Positions 45,727 through 54,143 of a DNA stretch of 64,000 bases are shown piece after piece. The stretch is taken from positions 17,092 to 81,091 of the forward strand of contig CAZMHI010000013.1 of the NCBI GenBank assembly GCA_964566055.1. Reading direction: 5' to 3'. A program made the position numbers and the translations under genes. This DNA is from TMED23 sp964566055 (GTDB lineage: Bacteria; Pseudomonadota; Alphaproteobacteria; Rhodospirillales; UBA2165). The notes beneath the pieces are model-generated. The model searched no databases, had not been told where the DNA came from, and saw only the letters and a list, made by a program, of their open reading frames with translations. The stretch's first letter is position 1, and each line of letters starts with the position of its first letter.

Positions 45727-47097
45727 ATGGCTAATCAAGTACTTATGCCCGCTTTGTCGCCAACCATGACCGAAGGCACGCTGGCCAAATGGCTCAAACA
45801 GGAAGGTGATGCCGTGCAATCCGGTGACGTCTTGGCTGAGATCGAAACCGATAAAGCGACCATGGAATTGGAAGCAGTCGATGAAGGTATATTGGGTAAA
45901 ATAATCGTTGCCGAAGGCAGTGAAGGGGTTGCGGTCAACACGCCTATCGCCGTGATTGTTGAAGAGGGCGAAGATGCCTCGGAGGTTGAAATAAGCGCAC
46001 CGCCGCCAGCCGCGGAACCAAGCCCAGAGCCGGAATCAGAAGCAGCGCCAACAGCACCAGCTCAACCATCCGCGCCAAAACCTGCCCCTGTTTCAGAAGA
46101 CGCCTACGGTGGTCCAACCGTCTCCCTGACCGTCCGGGAAGCGCTCCGGGATGCCATGGCCGAAGAGATGCGCAGCGATGACAGAATATTCCTGATGGGT
46201 GAAGAGGTCGCTGAATATCAAGGCGCCTATAAAATCTCACAAGGTTTGTTGGAAGAATTCGGCGGCAAGCGAGTGATTGATACGCCGATTACCGAGCATG
46301 GTTTTACCGGCCTTGGCGTCGGTGCGGCCTTCGGAGGTCTCAAGCCTATTGTCGAGTTCATGACTTTTAACTTTGCCATGCAAGCGATGGATCATCTGAT
46401 TAACTCAGCTGCTAAAACGCTCTATATGTCTGGCGGCCAAATGGGGTGTCCTGCCGTATTCCGGGGAGCCAATGGCGCCGCCGCCGGTGTTGCGGCCCAG
46501 CATTCGCAATGTTATGCCAGCTGGTTTGCCCATGTGCCGGGTTTGAAAGTCATCTCGCCTTATTCCGGTGAAGACGCTAAGGGATTGTTAAAATCAGCCA
46601 TCCGCGACCCCAATCCGATTATCTTCCTGGAAAACGAAATCCTCTATGGCCAGAGCTTTGAGGTGCCGGACGATGATGATTTCACTGTCCCAATCGGCAA
46701 AGCCAAGATTGAGCGCAGTGGGTCTGACGTCACCATTATTGCTTATTCGATCATGGTCGGTGTTGCCCTGAAAGCCGCAGAAACCTTGGCTTCCGAAGGT
46801 ATAGACGCTGAGGTGATCAATCTTCGTTCACTCAGACCACTGGACATCGACACCATTGTGACCTCGATCAAGAAAACCAATCGGGTGGTCAGTGTTGAAG
46901 AAGGCTGGCCGGTTGCGGGCATGGGTTCCGAAATTGCCGCCATCACCATGGAACATGCGTTTGATTATCTCGATGCGCCGGTGAACCGGGTTTGCGGCGA
47001 AGATGTGCCGATGCCCTATGCCCATAATCTGGAAGCGGCGACGTTGCCAAACGCGGACAAAGTCACGGCAGCGGCAAAAGCCGTCTGTTACCGATAG
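45727..47097 (+). CDS. pdhB: Pyruvate dehydrogenase E1 beta subunit with N-terminal lipoyl domain
   Basis: 456 residues. Residues 1-80 form a lipoyl domain with the acceptor Lys in EIETDKATMELEAVDEG. A Pro/Ala/Glu-rich linker (about 85-125) follows. The transketolase-like E1 beta domain starts near VSLTVREALRDAMAEEM, with MGEEVAEYQGAYKISQGL and VEEGWPVAGMGSEIAA. A lipoyl domain on E1 beta is a known alphaproteobacterial feature. It closely resembles the lipoyl domain of pdhC next door, probably a local duplication. It is 12 bases before pdhC. Confidence 0.96.
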   Translation: MANQVLMPALSPTMTEGTLAKWLKQEGDAVQSGDVLAEIETDKATMELEAVDEGILGKIIVAEGSEGVAVNTPIAVIVEEGEDASEVEISAPPPAAEPSPEPESEAAPTAPAQPSAPKPAPVSEDAYGGPTVSLTVREALRDAMAEEMRSDDRIFLMGEEVAEYQGAYKISQGLLEEFGGKRVIDTPITEHGFTGLGVGAAFGGLKPIVEFMTFNFAMQAMDHLINSAAKTLYMSGGQMGCPAVFRGANGAAAGVAAQHSQCYASWFAHVPGLKVISPYSGEDAKGLLKSAIRDPNPIIFLENEILYGQSFEVPDDDDFTVPIGKAKIERSGSDVTIIAYSIMVGVALKAAETLASEGIDAEVINLRSLRPLDIDTIVTSIKKTNRVVSVEEGWPVAGMGSEIAAITMEHAFDYLDAPVNRVCGEDVPMPYAHNLEAATLPNADKVTAAAKAVCYR

Positions 47098-47109
47098 GGA
47101 GGGCAAGAG

Positions 47110-48396
47110 ATGACCGTAGAAATCCTGATGCCGGCTCTATCACCCACCATGACCGACGGGAAATTGGCCAAATGGTTCAAAGCCGAAGGTGATCAAGTCG
47201 CAGCCGGTGATGTCTTGGCTGAAATTGAAACCGATAAAGCCACCATGGAAATGGAGGCTGTCGATGAAGGGGTGCTTGGTAAAATCGTAGTCGCCGAAGG
47301 CACTGAAGGAGTGGCGGTCAACTCGTTGATCGCCGTTATGCTGGAAGAGGGCGAAGATGCTTCGGCAGCAGATGCTGCCGCGAGTGCTGCACCTGCGCCT
47401 GCTCCAGAACCTCAAGCGGCTCCGGCAGAAGAACCCGCGGCTGAACCTGCTCCGCAACCTACACCCCAAGCAGCACCTGTTGAAAAAGGTGAACGTATCT
47501 TTGCCAGCCCTTTGGCGAAACGGATGGCAGCCGATGCCGGCATTGAACTTGCACAAATTTCCGGATCGGGACCTCATGGCCGCATCGTCAAAAGTGATGT
47601 TGAGGCAGCGATTGCTGGTGGAGTACAGGCAGCCCCGGCTCCCGCAGCTACACCATCTCCATCAGCTGCACCGGCACTACCGGCGACCATCCCGGCCATG
47701 GGCAGCTATACTGAAATTCCAAACTCCAGTGTCCGCAAGATCATTGCTGAGCGATTAACCGCAAGTTCCCGCGACATTCCAAGCTATATGGTCACGGTTG
47801 ACTGTGAAATCGATAAGCTGCTCGAGATGCGAAAAGACCTCAACGGCCGCTCTCCTGAAGGCGAGGGCGCCTATAAAATATCGGTCAATGACTTCATTAT
47901 CCGGGCAATTGCCTTGGCGATGCGGAAAGTGCCGGGCGTTAATACCTCCTGGACTGACGCCGCCATCCTGCAATACGACAATGTTGATGTTTCCGTTGCG
48001 GTCGCGACACCGGATGGTCTGATCACACCGATTATCCGAGGCGCCGATCAAAAAGGTCTGGCCGAAATTTCTATTGAGATGAAAGATTTGGCTCTGCGTG
48101 CCCGCGATAACAAACTGATGCCGGAAGAATTTCAAGGCGGTGGCTTTACGGTCTCCAATTTGGGCATGTATGGCGTCAAAGAATTCACCTCGATCATTAA
48201 TCCGCCGCAGTCCTGCATCATGTCGGTCGGCGCCGGCGAGCAGCGGGCCGTGGTCAAAGATGGTGCGCTCGGGATCGCTACCGTCATGACCTGCACATTG
48301 GCTTCCGATCATCGCACGGTTGATGGTGCGCTTTCAGCTCAATTCCTGCAGGCCTTCAAAGCGATGGTCGAAGACCCGCTGACGATGCTGTTATAG
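47110..48396 (+). CDS. pdhC: Dihydrolipoyl acetyltransferase (E2) of pyruvate dehydrogenase
   Basis: Core of the complex; moves the acetyl group from lipoyl to CoA. It has 428 residues. One lipoyl domain (1-80, EIETDKATMEMEAVDEG) precedes an Ala/Pro linker. The E1/E3-binding domain follows near 135-170 (ASPLAKRMAADAGIELAQI and GPHGRIVKSDVEAA), then a second Ala/Pro linker. The catalytic domain ends with the His/Asp motif DHRTVDGALSAQF. lpd follows 9 bases later. Confidence 0.96.
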   Translation: MTVEILMPALSPTMTDGKLAKWFKAEGDQVAAGDVLAEIETDKATMEMEAVDEGVLGKIVVAEGTEGVAVNSLIAVMLEEGEDASAADAAASAAPAPAPEPQAAPAEEPAAEPAPQPTPQAAPVEKGERIFASPLAKRMAADAGIELAQISGSGPHGRIVKSDVEAAIAGGVQAAPAPAATPSPSAAPALPATIPAMGSYTEIPNSSVRKIIAERLTASSRDIPSYMVTVDCEIDKLLEMRKDLNGRSPEGEGAYKISVNDFIIRAIALAMRKVPGVNTSWTDAAILQYDNVDVSVAVATPDGLITPIIRGADQKGLAEISIEMKDLALRARDNKLMPEEFQGGGFTVSNLGMYGVKEFTSIINPPQSCIMSVGAGEQRAVVKDGALGIATVMTCTLASDHRTVDGALSAQFLQAFKAMVEDPLTMLL

Positions 48397-48405
48397 GAGG
48401 CGTCC

Positions 48406-49806
48406 ATGGCTGATAATTCTTATGATGTTGTCGTCGTTGGCGGTGGTCCGGGAGGTTATGTAACGGCTATCCGCGCCGCTCAATTGGGCATGAAAACGGC
48501 CGTCGTTGAGCAGGAGCATTTAGGGGGCATTTGCCTCAACTGGGGCTGCATTCCAACCAAAGCTTTACTGCGCTCTGCCGAGGTTTACCGCAATGCCCAT
48601 CACGCCGATGATTATGGCTTAAAAATCAGTGGCATAGGGTTTGATCTTAAGAAAATAGTGGAGCGTTCTAGGGGCATTTCAAAGCAGCTTTCAACCGGTG
48701 TCGGCTACCTCCTTAAGAAGAACAAAGTCAATGTTGTTGACGGCCATGGCAAGCTCGCCGGCAGCGGTAAATTAACCGTCGAAAAAGACGGCAAAAGTGT
48801 CGCTGATCTTACCGCCAAACACATCATCTTAGCCACCGGAGCCAGAGCGCGCTCGTTGCCCGGATTGGAGCCGGATGGCAAGCTCGTTTGGACCTATAAA
48901 GAAGCCATGGTGCCAGATACCTTGCCGAAGTCTTTATTGGTTGTTGGCTCGGGCGCCATCGGCATTGAATTCGCGAGCTTCTATCACACCCTTGGGGTTG
49001 ATGTTACGGTTGTCGAAGTTTTGCCGCGAGTATTGCCGGTCGAGGACGAAGAAATTTCTGAACTCGCTCATAAAGCCTTTGAGAAAGAAGGTATGAAGAT
49101 TCTGACCTCGGCAACCGTGACCGCTTTGGATAAAAGTTCAGACAGTGTCACCGCAACGATTGAGCAGGATGGCAAATCAACCGAGCTCACAGTAGAACGC
49201 GTCATTATGGCCGTTGGCATAGTCGGCAATGTCGAAGATATCGGCCTTGAAGACACAAAGGTCGAGGTAGATCGCTCTCATGTGGTGATCAATGAATGGT
49301 GTGAGACGGGTGAAGAAGGCGTTTATGCCATTGGTGATTTGGCGGGACCACCCTGGCTGGCCCATAAAGCCAGTCACGAAGGCATAATTTGCGTCGAAAA
49401 GATCGCCGGCGAGGAGGGTGTACATCCGTTGAATACCCTTAAAATCCCCGGTTGTACCTATTGTCATCCGCAGGTTGCCAGTGTCGGCCTCACCGAAGCT
49501 GCCGCTAAAGAAAAGGGTTATGAAGTTAAAGTCGGCCGGTTCCCCTTCATCGGCAATGGTAAGGCAATTGCTCTCGGTGAGCCGGAAGGTCTGGTAAAAA
49601 CCGTGTTTGATGCCAAAACCGGCGAAATGTTGGGCGCGCATATGATTGGCGCCGAGGTGACAGAGCTTATTCAAGGCTATGCCGTTGGTATGACGCTGGA
49701 AACCACTGAAGCCGAGTTGATGGAAACCGTCTTCCCGCACCCAACCCTTTCTGAGATGATGCATGAAGCGGTCCTTGATGCCTATGGCCGGACCATCCAT
49801 TTCTGA
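48406..49806 (+). CDS. lpd: Dihydrolipoyl dehydrogenase (E3)
   Basis: Re-oxidises lipoyl groups with FAD and NAD. It has 466 residues. FAD motif VVVGGGPGGYVTA, redox disulfide in GGICLNWGCIPTKALL (CxxxxC), NAD motif VVGSGAIGIEFASF, second FAD motif GVYAIGDLAG, and the C-terminal HPHPTLSE-type His-Glu base (FPHPTLSEMMHEA). Its stop overlaps the first GNAT gene by one base. Confidence 0.97.
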   Translation: MADNSYDVVVVGGGPGGYVTAIRAAQLGMKTAVVEQEHLGGICLNWGCIPTKALLRSAEVYRNAHHADDYGLKISGIGFDLKKIVERSRGISKQLSTGVGYLLKKNKVNVVDGHGKLAGSGKLTVEKDGKSVADLTAKHIILATGARARSLPGLEPDGKLVWTYKEAMVPDTLPKSLLVVGSGAIGIEFASFYHTLGVDVTVVEVLPRVLPVEDEEISELAHKAFEKEGMKILTSATVTALDKSSDSVTATIEQDGKSTELTVERVIMAVGIVGNVEDIGLEDTKVEVDRSHVVINEWCETGEEGVYAIGDLAGPPWLAHKASHEGIICVEKIAGEEGVHPLNTLKIPGCTYCHPQVASVGLTEAAAKEKGYEVKVGRFPFIGNGKAIALGEPEGLVKTVFDAKTGEMLGAHMIGAEVTELIQGYAVGMTLETTEAELMETVFPHPTLSEMMHEAVLDAYGRTIHF

Positions 49807-50255
49807 TGTCTGATCTTGTCATCCGCCCGCTGCAACTCGGCGACCGGGATCGTTGGTGGGAATTGTGGCAGGGTTATATCGAGTTTTATAAAGCCAACGT
49901 TGCCGATGAAATTTCCGAAGTGACTTGGGCAAGGTTGCTGGATGATAACGAACCGGCCTTTGGCCGGGTTGCCGAACATCCGGAGCATGGCGTAATCGCT
50001 ATCATGAACTATGTTCTGCATCTTAATTTGTGGACAACTAAACCGGTCTGCTATCTGGAAGATTTGTTCACCGATCCAAGCGTCAGAGGGCAGGGGGCTG
50101 GACGGGCCCTGATCGAATCGCTCAAAGAAACAGGTGAAAAAGAGAATTGGCACCGGATTTACTGGATGACGGCGAAGGATAATGCCACTGCCCGTGCACT
50201 CTACGATAAAGTCGCCACAGAGACCCATTGGGTTCGCTATGATATCGCGTTTTGA
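49806..50255 (+). CDS. GNAT family N-acetyltransferase (copy 1)
   Basis: 149 residues. GNAT fold: IRPLQLGDRDRWWELWQGYIEFY at the start, CYLEDLFTDPSVRGQGAGRALIESL as the acetyl-CoA loop (RGQGAG), and YWMTAKDNATARALYDKVA in the final helix. It begins inside the lpd stop (TGATG), so it is translated with the pdh operon. It may acetylate a small molecule or a protein; the substrate is unknown. It is a tandem paralogue of the next gene. Confidence 0.88.
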   Translation: MSDLVIRPLQLGDRDRWWELWQGYIEFYKANVADEISEVTWARLLDDNEPAFGRVAEHPEHGVIAIMNYVLHLNLWTTKPVCYLEDLFTDPSVRGQGAGRALIESLKETGEKENWHRIYWMTAKDNATARALYDKVATETHWVRYDIAF

Positions 50256-50267
50256 AGGTTCAGAGAC

Positions 50268-50717
50268 ATGACTGAAATAACTGTTCGCGAAATCACTCAG
50301 CAGGACCGCGAGGCATGGTGGGAACTTTGGCAGGGCTGCATCGAATTTTATCAGACCACGCAGGATGAGTCGGTTTCCGAAAATACTTGGCAGCGGTTTT
50401 TTGATCCAAATGCCCCCGTGTATTGCCGGGTAGCCGAGCATTCGGACCAGGGGATTGTTGCTTTCATGATCTATATGCTTCACCCGGATTCTTGGAGCAC
50501 CAAGACAGCCTGTTATCTTGAGGACCTATTCACGAATTCCAAGTATCGAAAGCTCGGAGCAGGCCGGGCTTTGATCGAATCACTGATAGAGACTGGTAAA
50601 AAGGAAAACTGGTACCAATTGTATTGGATGGCAAACAAAGATAATAAAACAGCCCGTTCTCTCTATGATCAGGTTGCAAAAGAGACCAATTGGATCAGAT
50701 ACGAAATTGATTTTTAA
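50268..50717 (+). CDS. GNAT family N-acetyltransferase (copy 2)
   Basis: 149 residues, collinear without gaps with the preceding gene and identical at about half the positions by eye. Shared blocks include WWELWQG.IEFY, CYLEDLFT, GAGRALIESL.ETG.KENW and DN.TAR.LYD.VA.ET. The acetyl-CoA loop is altered to RKLGAG, missing the first Gly of the copy 1 loop. It was probably formed by tandem duplication and then diverged; both copies look intact. Confidence 0.87.
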   Translation: MTEITVREITQQDREAWWELWQGCIEFYQTTQDESVSENTWQRFFDPNAPVYCRVAEHSDQGIVAFMIYMLHPDSWSTKTACYLEDLFTNSKYRKLGAGRALIESLIETGKKENWYQLYWMANKDNKTARSLYDQVAKETNWIRYEIDF

Positions 50718-50760
50718 GGCAAAATTTGGCTAAATCGCATAAAAGTACTAAGTAATAGCT

Positions 50761-51705
50761 ATGAGCAACGTTGAAAAACTAAGGCATCCCCAGTTTAAGA
50801 ACACCGCCGAACGGCCAAGCGGCCGTAAGCCCGACTGGATAAGGGTGAAGGCGCCAAATTCACCAGTTTATGGCGAAACCAAGCGCTTGATGAAAGACCT
50901 TAAGCTCAACACGGTGTGTGAAGAGGCGGCATGCCCTAATATCGGCGAATGCTGGACCCAAAAACATGCGACGGTGATGATTTTGGGCGATACCTGCACC
51001 CGGGCTTGCGCTTTTTGCAATGTGATTACCGGCAAGCCGGGCCCGGTTGATCTGCTGGAGCCGGAAAATGTCGGCATTATGGCGCTTAAAACGGGTTTGC
51101 GGCATATGGTGATCACCTCGGTGGATCGGGATGATCTGGACGACGGTGGCGCGGAACAATTTGCTCAATGCATCACCAAAGTCCATGAAATGGCGCCGGA
51201 TACAACCGTAGAAGTGCTCACACCTGATTTTCGAGACAAAGAAGGGGCGCAGGAGATCGTCATTGCCGCGCGGCCCGACGTTTTCAATCACAACCTTGAA
51301 ACCGTACCCCGGCTTTATCAAAGTATTCGGCCCGGATCCCGCTATTTCCATTCCCTGCGGTTACTGCAAAAAGCCAAGGAACTAGACCCTGAGGTCTTTA
51401 CCAAATCCGGTATTATGGTGGGGCTAGGTGAAACGCGCGAAGAAATCCTGCAAGTGATGGATGATTTGCGCTCGGCTGATGTGGATTTTTTAACTATTGG
51501 CCAGTATTTGCAGCCAACCCTCCGCCACGCCACAATAGAGCGCTACGTCACGCCGGAGGAATTTAAGGAATATGAAACCATCGCTTATTCTAAAGGGTTT
51601 CTAAAAGTCTCATCATCTCCATTCACCCGCTCGTCCTATCACGCGGATGAAGATTTTGCGGCGCTACGGGAGGCCCGCTCTAAGCAACAAGCGAAACTAG
51701 ACTAA
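50761..51705 (+). CDS. lipA: Lipoyl synthase
   Basis: Radical SAM enzyme that inserts two sulfurs into octanoyl groups to make lipoyl cofactors. It has 314 residues. The auxiliary cluster is bound by CEEAACPNIGEC (Cx4Cx5C), the SAM cluster by CTRACAFC (CxxxCxxC), and the C-terminal RSSYHAD motif provides the Ser ligand. It lies next to pdhABC-lpd, whose lipoyl domains need it. lipB is not in the window. Confidence 0.97.
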   Translation: MSNVEKLRHPQFKNTAERPSGRKPDWIRVKAPNSPVYGETKRLMKDLKLNTVCEEAACPNIGECWTQKHATVMILGDTCTRACAFCNVITGKPGPVDLLEPENVGIMALKTGLRHMVITSVDRDDLDDGGAEQFAQCITKVHEMAPDTTVEVLTPDFRDKEGAQEIVIAARPDVFNHNLETVPRLYQSIRPGSRYFHSLRLLQKAKELDPEVFTKSGIMVGLGETREEILQVMDDLRSADVDFLTIGQYLQPTLRHATIERYVTPEEFKEYETIAYSKGFLKVSSSPFTRSSYHADEDFAALREARSKQQAKLD

Positions 51706-51707
51706 TC

Positions 51708-52145
51708 ATGCCCACCCACGCCGAAAAACGGCATTTGCCTCACTCACCTCAGCAGATGTTTGATTTGGTTTCCGATGTTGCCCAATATCCTGAGTTTCTG
51801 CCCTGGTGTGTCGGCACCCGCATTAAAAGTCATGAAAATGACGAGATCGTCGCCGACATGGTTATTGGCTACAAAATGTTTCGTGAGAAATTTACCTCGC
51901 GGGTCAAATTGTCGGCGCCGGATCGTATTGATGTCGTCTATGAAAATGGCCCGTTCAAATATCTTAACAATCATTGGATATTTATTGCCGAAGACGATGG
52001 TTCCTGCACCGTCGACTTTTACGTAGATTTTGAGTTTCGCTCAAAGCTGTTGCAGAAAATGATCGGCGTTGTGTTCAACGAAGCGGTTAAAATAATGGTT
52101 CATGCCTTCGAAAAAAGGGCGTCAGCTGTGTACGATCAGGAGTAG
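51708..52145 (+). CDS. Coq10/RatA-like ubiquinone-binding START-domain protein
   Basis: 145 residues of the polyketide cyclase/START fold: MPTHAEKRHLPHSPQQMFDLVSDVAQYPEFLPWCVGTRI, in which PEFLPWC is the family signature, then the C-terminal helix with VFNEAVKIMVHAFEKRA. Homologues bind ubiquinone and support respiration; the name RatA (a toxin) comes from an E. coli homologue, but the housekeeping role is more likely here. It starts 2 bases after lipA, the usual alphaproteobacterial lipA-coq10 pairing. Confidence 0.9.
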   Translation: MPTHAEKRHLPHSPQQMFDLVSDVAQYPEFLPWCVGTRIKSHENDEIVADMVIGYKMFREKFTSRVKLSAPDRIDVVYENGPFKYLNNHWIFIAEDDGSCTVDFYVDFEFRSKLLQKMIGVVFNEAVKIMVHAFEKRASAVYDQE

Positions 52146-52156
52146 TTCAATAAAAG

Positions 52157-52648
52157 CTATCGAACAATGTCAAAGGCAGCGGCCAATCGGGAAGCGGCGC
52201 CGGTTTCATCGAATAGTGGTACGTAGCAGGCTTCAAATTTAGTGAAATTATCCTCGCTGACAAATTTTGGTTTGCCGGCAATTTTAACGGCATGAATTTT
52301 TGAGATAATGAAATTAGAGGCCGCTAATACTTGCTCTAAATAACCTCCGTCATAGTAATCGCCCAAAGATTTTCCGGTGGATTCTTGCGAAAATATTTTA
52401 CTGATCTCAGTTCCCCAGTAGCGATTTCGGAATTCTTTGCCGCCATCAATGACATCTTTATAAACTACAAATGGTGCGCAATCGATGATATCGGTAAGTT
52501 CGAAATTTGTATGTTGAGGCCCAATATCGGGGGTAAGATCACATCGTTCCACCCAATAGCTGTACATCATGCGACAGTTTGGCAGGGTGAAATCTGTCGT
52601 TGATTCGATAGTACATCCATCTAGAGTAGGTACGTCGCCTGAGACCAA
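52157..52648 (-). CDS. PAS-like sensory domain protein
   Basis: 163 residues, a single domain of the alphaproteobacterial PAS type (PF07310-like). LMYSYW-type opening (RMMYSYWVERCDLTPDIGPQH), FVVYKDVIDGGKEFRNRYWGTEISKIF, TGKSLGDYYDG, and the end YVPLFDETGAASRLAAAFDIV. There is no output domain. The start is TTG at 52648 with only a weak AAGAG upstream, so the true start is uncertain. The ligand and role are unknown. The following 197 bases (52649-52845) are AT-rich with nothing recognisable. Confidence 0.75.
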   Translation of the reverse strand: MVSGDVPTLDGCTIESTTDFTLPNCRMMYSYWVERCDLTPDIGPQHTNFELTDIIDCAPFVVYKDVIDGGKEFRNRYWGTEISKIFSQESTGKSLGDYYDGGYLEQVLAASNFIISKIHAVKIAGKPKFVSEDNFTKFEACYVPLFDETGAASRLAAAFDIVR

Positions 52649-52845
52649 TTCTTTTACTCTTATAATTCTAGTAACTAAAAATTATTGTTTATTTTTGTCG
52701 AGATAAAAATAACTACAATTCAACTACTGATCAAGAAAAAGCTAAGGAAATTAGTTCTAAATATTTGATCTATTTATGGGATTCATTGAATACTATGATA
52801 TGTAGAAGTATCCTGTCTTCAAATTAAAGTAGAAAATAGGCAGCT

Positions 52846-53340
52846 TCAAATAGCGGTTAAATTGGTTAACATCATTTCAAGTGCTTTTTTTACTGTCGCC
52901 AGACGCACGGCGTCGCGGTCGCCTTCGATTAAAAATCTCTCATTTAGGGTCGTGCTGCCAATACGAGCAGAGGCGATCTGGACCGTCCCTACCGGTTTCT
53001 CTGGCGAGCCGCCACCAGGTCCAGCTATACCGGTAACAGCGACCGTTAGCTGAACGGGTGCATTTTTTAACGCACCTTCCGCCATCGCGCCGGCAACTTG
53101 CTCACTCACAGCCCCATGTTCATTGATCAGTTCCAGCGGCACGCCAAGCATTTCGTTTTTGGCTTCATTTGAATAGGTATTAAAGCCACGCTCAAAGACA
53201 TCAGATGAACCTGAAACAGTTGTTAAACAACCGGCAATCAGTCCTCCTGTACAGGATTCTGCAGTAGCAATTCTGATTTCGCCATCACGGCATTTGCCAA
53301 TGAGTTCTGAAGTTAATTCAACTAGTTCATTTGGAAACAT
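52846..53340 (-). CDS. cinA: CinA C-terminal domain protein (NMN deamidase, PncC type)
   Basis: 164 residues, the stand-alone C-terminal domain of CinA. ATAESCTGGLIAGCLTTVSGSSDVFERGFNTYSNEAK and AVTGIAGPGGGSPEKPVGTV are its hallmarks (read in separate blocks). The family hydrolyses nicotinamide mononucleotide to the deamido form for pyridine nucleotide recycling. It lies 6 bases downstream of pgpA on the same strand. Confidence 0.93.
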   Translation of the reverse strand: MFPNELVELTSELIGKCRDGEIRIATAESCTGGLIAGCLTTVSGSSDVFERGFNTYSNEAKNEMLGVPLELINEHGAVSEQVAGAMAEGALKNAPVQLTVAVTGIAGPGGGSPEKPVGTVQIASARIGSTTLNERFLIEGDRDAVRLATVKKALEMMLTNLTAI

Positions 53341-53346
53341 TATCCG

Positions 53347-53817
53347 TTAACCCATCAGATAGTTTAAATAAACAAATTGCCCGATCCAGAGCAGGACTCC
53401 AGCATAAACGCCGGCGATCATATCGTCTAACATGATGCCAATACCGCCTTTGACTTTTTGATCGGCCCAAGAGATCGGCCAAGGTTTCCAAATATCAAAC
53501 AGCCGAAACAGTAAAAACCCGATAGCATATAAGATCAAATCAGGCGGCACGACGAGCAGTGTCAACCACTGTCCGGCAACTTCATCAACGACAATCGCCG
53601 AGGGGTCACCACCACCCATTTGGGGCGAAGCAATTTCAGATGCCCAGACGCCGACAATAAATATTACAACGGTTGCGATGGCGAGAAGTTCCAAATTACC
53701 CCAAAAAACAATACCATAGGCCAAAGGCAGAGCGGCAAGTGAGCCCCAGGTTCCTGGTGCTTTGGGCAGCAATCCTGCGCCGAACCAGATAGCGATAAGG
53801 TAGGCGATTCGGTTCAT
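53347..53817 (-). CDS. pgpA: Phosphatidylglycerophosphatase A
   Basis: Membrane enzyme removing the phosphate from phosphatidylglycerophosphate to give phosphatidylglycerol. It has 156 residues from MNRIAYLIAIWFGAG; the frame stays open to a TTG at 53853, which has no ribosome site. GLLPKAPGTWGSL at the N-terminus, FDIWKPWPISWADQ and GGIGIMLDDMIAGVYAG match the family. In relatives ispDF often sits upstream; here a divergent M23 gene does. Confidence 0.9.
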   Translation of the reverse strand: MNRIAYLIAIWFGAGLLPKAPGTWGSLAALPLAYGIVFWGNLELLAIATVVIFIVGVWASEIASPQMGGGDPSAIVVDEVAGQWLTLLVVPPDLILYAIGFLLFRLFDIWKPWPISWADQKVKGGIGIMLDDMIAGVYAGVLLWIGQFVYLNYLMG

Positions 53818-53853
53818 TCTCAATTTTACCTGTGCAATATTTTTGGTCGTCAA

Positions 53854-54143
53854 TTTTATGATTTCTAATTGTTCCTACAGGCGATGGTTCGGAAAATCTA
53901 GTCTAAGTTTTCAATAACCCTTTCAAAATATTGGCTATTTTTTCTCTATTGCTGCTCTGGGCAAAATTTAGTGAGAAAAATCGTTAAAAATTACGGCTTT
54001 CAACGTTATAGAGCTTGCATCAAAAACCTCGAGCGGATACGGTCTAAGTGCTCTTGAATTGACTATTTTGTGGCGCTCGGGGGCGGTGAAATCAAAGCAG
54101 AAAAAGCTTGGGATAACTGGATAAGGCGTCGAAGAGGGAATCT
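53854..54143. other. 290-base divergent gap between pgpA and the M23 peptidase gene
   Basis: AT-rich with no gene. TTGACT near 54059 could be a -35, but no matching -10 follows at normal distance. I see no strong inverted repeat. Confidence 0.4.

Noticed and set aside
49177..49800. 207-codon open frame antisense to lpd
   Set aside because: No family features and wholly opposite a conserved gene; typical shadow frame.
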